DNA of 64,000 bases, taken from the NCBI RefSeq assembly GCF_036226765.1, contig NZ_CP109017.1:7007001-7071000 (forward strand), in the 5' to 3' direction. Shown in pieces: positions 59,627-64,000 of this stretch; the first letter of the stretch is position 1; each line of letters opens with the position of its first letter. Position numbers and translations under genes: made by a program. The DNA comes from Streptomyces sp. NBC_00670 (GTDB lineage Bacteria > Actinomycetota > Actinomycetes > Streptomycetales > Streptomycetaceae). The notes under the pieces were generated by a model. It was not told the origin of the DNA. It saw nothing but the letters and a program-made list of their open reading frames with translations, and made no database searches.

Positions 59627-60610
59627 TCACGACCGCGCGAACTCCCTCATCCCCTCCTCGAACCGCACCTCCGGTTTCCAGCCGAGGTCTGCTCGCAGCC
59701 GGGTGGAGTCCGCCGTGATGTGGCGGACGTCGCCCAGGCGGTACTCGCCCGTCACCACCGGAGGCGGGCCTCCGCACGCCTTGGCGAGAGCGGAGGCCAG
59801 GTCGGCGATCGTGTGCGGAGTGCCGCTGCCGGTGTTGTAAGGGGTCAGGGCGCCCCGGGGTGCGTCCGCCTCCAGGGCCGTCGCGTTGGCGGCCGCCACG
59901 TCGCGGACGTGGACGAAGTCGCGGCGCTGGCCGCCGTCCTCGAAGACGCGGGGAGCCTCGCCGCGGGCCAGGGCCGAGCGGAAGAAGGAGGCGACGCCCG
60001 CGTACGGCGTGTCGCGGGGCATCCGGGGGCCGTACACGTTGTGGTAGCGCAGCGACACCGCCCAGCCGTCGGTCGAGCGGGCCCACGCGGCGGCCAGGTG
60101 CTCCTGGGCCAGCTTGGTGGTGGCGTACACATTGCGCGGGTCGGCGGGGGCGTCCTCGCCGACCAGCCCGGGGGTGAGCGCCGCACCGCAGCGCGGACAC
60201 GGCGGCTCGAACCGGCCGTCGTCGAGGTCGGCCACCGCCCGGGGGCCCGGCCGTACCGCCCCGTGCCGCGGGCAGGCGTAGGCGCCCTCGCCGTAGACCA
60301 CCATCGACCCGGCGAGCACCAGACGCCGTACCCCCGCCGCCGCCATGGCGGTGAGCAGTACGGCGGTGCCGAGGTCGTTGCGGGAGACGTACTCCGGCGC
60401 GTCCGCGAACCCGGTGCCGAGGCCGACCATGGCCGCCTGGTGGCAGACGGCGTCCACCCCGCGCAGCCGGGCGGCGACCACCTCGGGGTCGCGTACGTCG
60501 GCGCCGTCCTCCCGCACGTCCAGAGCGACCGTCTCGTGGCCGCGGGCGGCGAGGGCGTCGACGACATGGGACCCGATGAACCCGGCCGAGCCGGTGACCA
60601 GTACGCGCAT
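59627..60610 (-). CDS. NAD-dependent sugar epimerase/dehydratase with zinc-ribbon-like insert
   Basis: 327 residues from ATG 60610. Extended SDR fold: GSAGFIGSHVVDALAARGHE (NAD-binding), SMVVYGEG and the YATTKL active site (Tyr-x-x-x-Lys), then RYHNVYGPRMPRDTPYAGV. Between VVYGEG and the active site an insert of about 30 residues carries YACPRHG and PPCPRCG, a CxxH/CxxC pattern that looks like a metal ribbon and is not part of the usual epimerase core. It would convert an NDP-sugar for glycan synthesis. The gene ends next to the hairpin repeats. Confidence 0.85.
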   Translation of the reverse strand: MRVLVTGSAGFIGSHVVDALAARGHETVALDVREDGADVRDPEVVAARLRGVDAVCHQAAMVGLGTGFADAPEYVSRNDLGTAVLLTAMAAAGVRRLVLAGSMVVYGEGAYACPRHGAVRPGPRAVADLDDGRFEPPCPRCGAALTPGLVGEDAPADPRNVYATTKLAQEHLAAAWARSTDGWAVSLRYHNVYGPRMPRDTPYAGVASFFRSALARGEAPRVFEDGGQRRDFVHVRDVAAANATALEADAPRGALTPYNTGSGTPHTIADLASALAKACGGPPPVVTGEYRLGDVRHITADSTRLRADLGWKPEVRFEEGMREFARS

Positions 60611-60698
60611 GCCGCCCACGCTAGGCCGGGCGGGGCCCCGTGCCCGCCCCGCCGGCCCGCACGTCACCGCTCCGTAAGACCTGGTACCGGCAAGGGGG

Positions 60699-61442
60699 TC
60701 ACCCCGACGGCGTGGAGGAGGCCGTCGGGGACGAGGTGCGGATGTTCAGGTCCGGGCGCGGGGTGAGCGCCACCAGGGGCGAGCCCGGCTGGGGCGGCGG
60801 CGGGGTGAGCTGGTTCTGGTCGAGCTTGGGCGGCGTCGTCTGCTGGAAGTTGACCTGGTCGTGATTGACCAGACCGGTCTTCTCCAGCACCGTGATGTGG
60901 TCGAGGACCGTGTCGTTGGCCTGGTCGGCGAGCTGCCGGACCAGCGTGTTCCGCGTACTGGCGCGGATCTTGGCGATGGCCGGGAAGATCTGCCCGTGCG
61001 TCACCCGCATGATGTTGACGGCCGTGGAGTCGAACTCCTTGCCCCGCGAGGCGTCCACCGTGGCCACGAACTGCTGCTGTTGCGGGGTCGCCTGGTTGGG
61101 CAGGGTGATGTTCAGCTCGGGTGCGATCTTCCGGCAGGTCTCGTCCAGTCCGGCGTGCCCGACGATCAGGTGCTTGCCCGCCTCCTTCATCGCGTCGGTC
61201 GTGCCCCGCTCCAGCGCCATCTCGCCGAGCGGGTACTCCCACAGTCCCGCCGAGCGCACCTTCACCACGAAGTCCCGGTCGCCCTCGGTGAGCGGGCCGT
61301 GCGGGGTGTTGGCGATGACACGGTCGGGGTTGGTGGTCGAGTTCCGCATCCCGAGCATGGTCGGGTACGCGAGGGCGGTGAGGGTCAGACTCAGCGCGCC
61401 GAACACGAAGACGGTTCCGGCCATGTTGCGGGACATGCGCAT
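60699..61442 (-). CDS. DUF4142 exported ferritin-like protein
   Basis: 247 residues from ATG 61442 with GGAGGC upstream. An N-terminal hydrophobic segment (NMAGTVFVFGALSLTLTALA) acts as signal or anchor. A helical DUF4142 bundle follows: LTEGDRDFVVKVRSAGLWEY, GEMALERGTTDAMKEAGKHL, IVGHAGLDETCRKIAPELNI and QIFPAIAKIRASTRNTLVRQ. The tail is Pro-rich and low-complexity. DUF4142 proteins have a ferritin-like fold and unknown role, often stress-linked. Its promoter region contains a phased TCGTAC array. Confidence 0.82.
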   Translation of the reverse strand: MRMSRNMAGTVFVFGALSLTLTALAYPTMLGMRNSTTNPDRVIANTPHGPLTEGDRDFVVKVRSAGLWEYPLGEMALERGTTDAMKEAGKHLIVGHAGLDETCRKIAPELNITLPNQATPQQQQFVATVDASRGKEFDSTAVNIMRVTHGQIFPAIAKIRASTRNTLVRQLADQANDTVLDHITVLEKTGLVNHDQVNFQQTTPPKLDQNQLTPPPPQPGSPLVALTPRPDLNIRTSSPTASSTPSG

Positions 61443-61478
61443 GGGTGCCTCCAGACACGGACTGCTCGTACATACCTC

Positions 61479-61514
61479 TCGTACGTCTCGTACACGTCGT
61501 ACGTCTCGTACACC
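61479..61514. repeat. Two 18-bp repeats in 9-bp TCGTAC units
   Basis: TCGTACGTCTCGTACACG is followed directly by TCGTACGTCTCGTACACC, giving four consecutive 9-bp TCGTACnnn units. A fifth TCGTACATA lies at 61466. The array lies 37 bp upstream of the DUF4142 start, in the divergent region shared with the gene at 61597. Confidence 0.75.
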
Positions 61515-61596
61515 GGGGAGTACGGACGCCGTCGCCGGAACAGTCACCGCAGGCGCGGGTGATTCGTTCCCGCCGTCGCGCGGTACGACATGTGCC

Positions 61597-62067
61597 GTGC
61601 AGACATTCCTCCCGTATCCGGACTTCACCGAGTCGGCCCGCGTCCTGGACCGCCGCCGGCTCGGCAAACAGCGCGTCGAGGCGCTCCAGGTGCTGCGCGG
61701 GCTGACCGTGCCGGGCTACGGCTGGCGCCGGCACCCGGCGGTGCGGATGTGGACGGGGTACGAGGAGGCCCTCGTCCGCTACGGGCTGCAGATGTGCCAC
61801 GTCTGGCGCGACCTCGGCCACCAGGACAGCTGCGCGGCCACCATGGTCGCCGACTTCGCCGCCCACCGGCCCGGCGCCGCGGTGCGGGAGCAGGCGGAGC
61901 TGGCCGAGGCCGGTGAACTGCCGCCCTGGCTGGGCGATCCCGCCCTGCACGTCAGCCACCGCTCCGCCCTCGTCCGCAAGGACCCCGACTTCTACGCCCC
62001 GCACTTCCCCGGCGTCCCGGACGACCTGCCGTACCACTGGCCCGGCTCGGACCGCGGCGGCGAGTGA
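61597..62067 (+). CDS. MSMEG_6728-family protein (pyrimidine-dimer glycosylase-like)
   Basis: 156 residues from a GTG. VQTFLPYPDFTESARVLDRR, RLGKQRVEALQVLRGL and GYGWRRHPAVRMWTGYEEAL are typical of the family related to T4 endonuclease V-type pyrimidine dimer DNA glycosylases. HVSHRSALVRKDPDFYAPHF occurs near the end. Cellular function is not established; a DNA-repair role is suggested only by the distant family link. No strong ribosome-binding site is seen. Confidence 0.75.
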   Translation: MQTFLPYPDFTESARVLDRRRLGKQRVEALQVLRGLTVPGYGWRRHPAVRMWTGYEEALVRYGLQMCHVWRDLGHQDSCAATMVADFAAHRPGAAVREQAELAEAGELPPWLGDPALHVSHRSALVRKDPDFYAPHFPGVPDDLPYHWPGSDRGGE

Positions 62068-62121
62068 GCCCCCGCGCGGGTCACCCCGACGGCGTACGCC
62101 CGCCCCTGACATGCTGGCGCC

Positions 62122-62937
62122 ATGCCGACGACCCCGCAGCCGCCCGTGCCCGCCGGACCCGGACCCGCCGGACCGGTGTCCCGGCGGCCCGCCCCCGAGC
62201 CCGTCACCCCCGACGCGCCCGCCGCCCTCACGTGGCCGCTGCTCACCCAGGAGTGGCTGGACCTCGCCTTCGTCCACTGGGCGCTCGACCCGGACGCCGT
62301 CGCCCCGCTGCTCCCCGCCGGGACCGTGCCGGACGTGTACGAGGGGCGGACGTATGCCGGCCTGGTGGCGTTCCGGATGCACCGGGTCGGCTGGCTGCGC
62401 TCGCCCGGGGTGCCGTACCTCGGCTCGTTCCCGGAGACCAACGTGCGGCTCTACTCCGTCGACGCGCACGGACGGCGCGGGGTGGTGTTCCGCTCGATGG
62501 ACGCCGCCCGGCTGATTCCCGTCGTGATGGGCCGGGCCGGGTTCCGGCTGCCGTACGTGTGGTCCCGGATGGCCGTACGCCACCGGGGTGACCTGATCGG
62601 CTACAGCAGCACCCGGTGGTGGCCCGGGCCCCGGGGCGCGTACTGCCGGCTGGTGGTGCGGCGGGGCGAGCCGATCGCCGAGCCGACCGGTCTGGAGCAC
62701 TTCCTGACCGCCCGGTGGGGGATGCACAACGCCTTCTTCGGCGACACCGGGTTCCTGCCCAACGCGCATCCGCGCTGGCCGCTGCACCGCGCCGAGCTGG
62801 TGCGCTGCGAGGAGAACCTGGTGGCGGCGGCCGGGCTGCCCGCCGAGCTGGGGGAGCCGGTGAGCGTGCTGTACTCGCCGGGCGTACCGGTCGAACTGGG
62901 CCGCCCCGCCCGCCCGGCGGGCATCCCGACGCCCTGA
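62122..62937 (+). CDS. DUF2071/YqjF-family protein
   Basis: 271 residues. A Pro-rich 35-residue leader is followed by WPLLTQEWLDLAFVHWALDP, LLPAGTVPDVYEGRTYAGLV, YLGSFPETNVRLYSVDAHGR and GVVFRSMDAARLIPVVMGRA, all typical of DUF2071, an acetoacetate-decarboxylase-like beta fold of unknown function. FLTARWGMHNAFFGDTGFLP near residue 195 is also family-typical. It stands alone, convergent with the molybdoenzyme gene at the window end. Confidence 0.8.
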   Translation: MPTTPQPPVPAGPGPAGPVSRRPAPEPVTPDAPAALTWPLLTQEWLDLAFVHWALDPDAVAPLLPAGTVPDVYEGRTYAGLVAFRMHRVGWLRSPGVPYLGSFPETNVRLYSVDAHGRRGVVFRSMDAARLIPVVMGRAGFRLPYVWSRMAVRHRGDLIGYSSTRWWPGPRGAYCRLVVRRGEPIAEPTGLEHFLTARWGMHNAFFGDTGFLPNAHPRWPLHRAELVRCEENLVAAAGLPAELGEPVSVLYSPGVPVELGRPARPAGIPTP

Positions 62938-62969
62938 CGGGCCGTGAGCCACCGGCGTCCGCCGGCTCG

Positions 62970-64000
62970 TCAGTGCCGGGCGGCCCGCAGCCCCGTCAGC
63001 ACCCGGTCGGGCGTGAGCGGCAGTTCGCGGAAGCGGACGCCGGTGGCGTGGTGGACCGCGTTGCCGACGGCCGCCGCCGAGCCGACGATGCCGATCTCGC
63101 CGATCCCCTTGCTGCCCATCGGGTTGGTGTGCGGATCGTCCTCGTCCAGCCAGTGCGCCTCGACGTCCGGCACGTCGGCGTGGGCGGGCACGTGGTACGA
63201 GGCCAGGTCGCACTCGACGAAGTCGCCGAACGCGGCGTCCATCGTGCTGTCCTCGGTCAGCGCCATGCCCATCCCCATCGTCATCCCGCCGATGAACTGC
63301 GAGCGCGCCGTACGGGCGTTGAGGATCCGCCCGGCCGCGAACACCCCGAGCAGCCGGCGCACCCGGGTCTCCCCGGTGACCGTGTCCACGGTGACCTCGG
63401 CGAAGTGCGCGCCGAACGCGTGCCGCGCGTAGGGGCTGTCGGCGTCCGCCGACCCGGTGGTGTCGACGGACGCGCTCAGCCCGCCCTCCGGGACCCGCCC
63501 CGCGTGCTCCGCGAGCCGTTCCGCCAGCTCGGTGCACGCCTGGTGCACCGCCCAGCCCCACGAGGAGCTGCCGGAGGAACCACCGGCCAGTGAGGCGGGC
63601 GGCAGTTCCGTGCTGCCGACCTCGCTGCGCACCCTCTCCAGCGGCACCCCGAGCGCGTCGGCGGCGATCTGGGCCAGGATCGTCCGGGCGCCGGTGCCGA
63701 TGTCGGTGGCGTTGATCCGCACGACGAAGGTGCCGTCGGGCCGGGCCTCGGCGCCGGCGGCGGAGGGCTGCACCAGCACCGGATAGGTGGCGGCGGCCAC
63801 GCCCGTGCCCACGAGGAGCGGGCCCTCGCGGCGGGCGCCGGGGCGCGGATCGCGGCCGGACCAGCCGAAGCGGCGGGCCCCCTCACGCAGGCACTCCACC
63901 AGGTGCCGGCTGCTGAACGGCTTGCCGCTGTCCGGCTCGACGTCCGGTTCGTTGGCGATCCGCAGCTCGATCGGGTCCCGGCCGAGCGCCGTGGCGAGCT
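62970..64000 (-). CDS. Xanthine dehydrogenase-type molybdopterin subunit, N-terminal part outside window
   Basis: The frame is open from the window edge to a stop at 62970 (about 343 residues seen). It has the C-terminal motifs of the large subunit of xanthine dehydrogenase/aldehyde oxidase-family enzymes: FVVRINATDIGTGARTILAQ, AADALGVPLERVRSEVGSTE, the molybdopterin-binding GGSSGSSSWGWAVHQA, FGAHFAEVTVDTVTGETRVR and NPMGSKGIGEIGIVGSAAAV, with the catalytic Glu in GSKGIGEIG. It hydroxylates an unknown aromatic or aldehyde substrate. FAD and 2Fe-2S subunit genes would be expected upstream, beyond the window. Confidence 0.88.
   Translation of the reverse strand, partial: LATALGRDPIELRIANEPDVEPDSGKPFSSRHLVECLREGARRFGWSGRDPRPGARREGPLLVGTGVAAATYPVLVQPSAAGAEARPDGTFVVRINATDIGTGARTILAQIAADALGVPLERVRSEVGSTELPPASLAGGSSGSSSWGWAVHQACTELAERLAEHAGRVPEGGLSASVDTTGSADADSPYARHAFGAHFAEVTVDTVTGETRVRRLLGVFAAGRILNARTARSQFIGGMTMGMGMALTEDSTMDAAFGDFVECDLASYHVPAHADVPDVEAHWLDEDDPHTNPMGSKGIGEIGIVGSAAAVGNAVHHATGVRFRELPLTPDRVLTGLRAARH

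Noticed and set aside
51821..60610. Secondary-metabolite (PKS/NRPS) cluster
   Set aside because: No ketosynthase, adenylation, condensation or terpene synthase motif is visible; the genes fit envelope glycan functions.

Overview
The window is high-GC actinobacterial DNA, almost certainly from a Streptomyces chromosome. The signs are strong G/C third-position bias, many GTG starts, ATGA/GTGA translational overlaps, and a gene set typical of the genus: WXG100-type secretion partners, SpoIIE phosphatase, DUF4142, SPW protein, CtaD/CtaF and a SigB/F-type sigma factor. I see no rRNA, no complete tRNA and no CRISPR array.

Layout. (1) 1-4.8 kb: accessory DNA resembling one end of an integrated element. 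It holds a partial gene, an ECF sigma factor and two small helix-turn-helix genes on the minus strand. A repeat-rich operator region separates these from a divergent repressor/membrane-protein pair, and a tyrosine integrase follows. (2) 4.8-5.15 kb: intergenic DNA with a very G-rich, quadruplex-like tract. (3) 5.15-23.9 kb: a tightly coupled operon encoding a YbaB-like protein, a WXG100-like protein, a giant 5,309-residue multidomain protein, an SseB-like protein and a membrane-anchored ricin-type lectin. This is the most unusual system in the window. The giant protein contains exactly two cysteines, one in an HG...DSC peptidase-like motif and one in an OTU-type DGDC...DHY motif.

(4) 23.9-30 kb: a Tat-exported GH106-type glycosidase with a LacI-type operator, and a secreted M4 metalloprotease. 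(5) 30-34.4 kb: a LigJ-LigK-LigI-transporter operon, the lower part of the 4,5-cleavage (protocatechuate/gallate) pathway, without a ring-cleaving dioxygenase; its promoter carries a GntR-like palindrome. (6) 34.6-40.7 kb: hemerythrin and a partial second respiratory set (cytochrome b of bc1, CtaD, CtaF) with a PepSY-like lipoprotein and an SPW membrane protein. (7) 40.8-44.6 kb: a HpnR-type B12 radical SAM enzyme, a SigB/F-type sigma factor whose stop codon appears lost to a C-run length change, and a glucose dehydrogenase. (8) 44.6-51.8 kb: a DUF4396 membrane protein under a CsoR-type copper operator, a SpoIIE phosphatase, two DHA2 efflux pumps (one divergent from a MarR regulator) and an isochorismatase-like hydrolase. 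(9) 51.8-60.6 kb: envelope and glycan genes (GT-C membrane protein, molybdopterin oxidoreductase with membrane partner, methyltransferase, DUF2064, GT2, two-component system, NAD-epimerase with a zinc-ribbon insert). (10) 60.7-64 kb: DUF4142, a MSMEG_6728-type protein, DUF2071 and the C-terminal part of a xanthine-dehydrogenase-type molybdoenzyme that runs off the window.

Functions are inferred from recognisable motifs and gene context. No database search was run, and residue positions are counted from the starts given.
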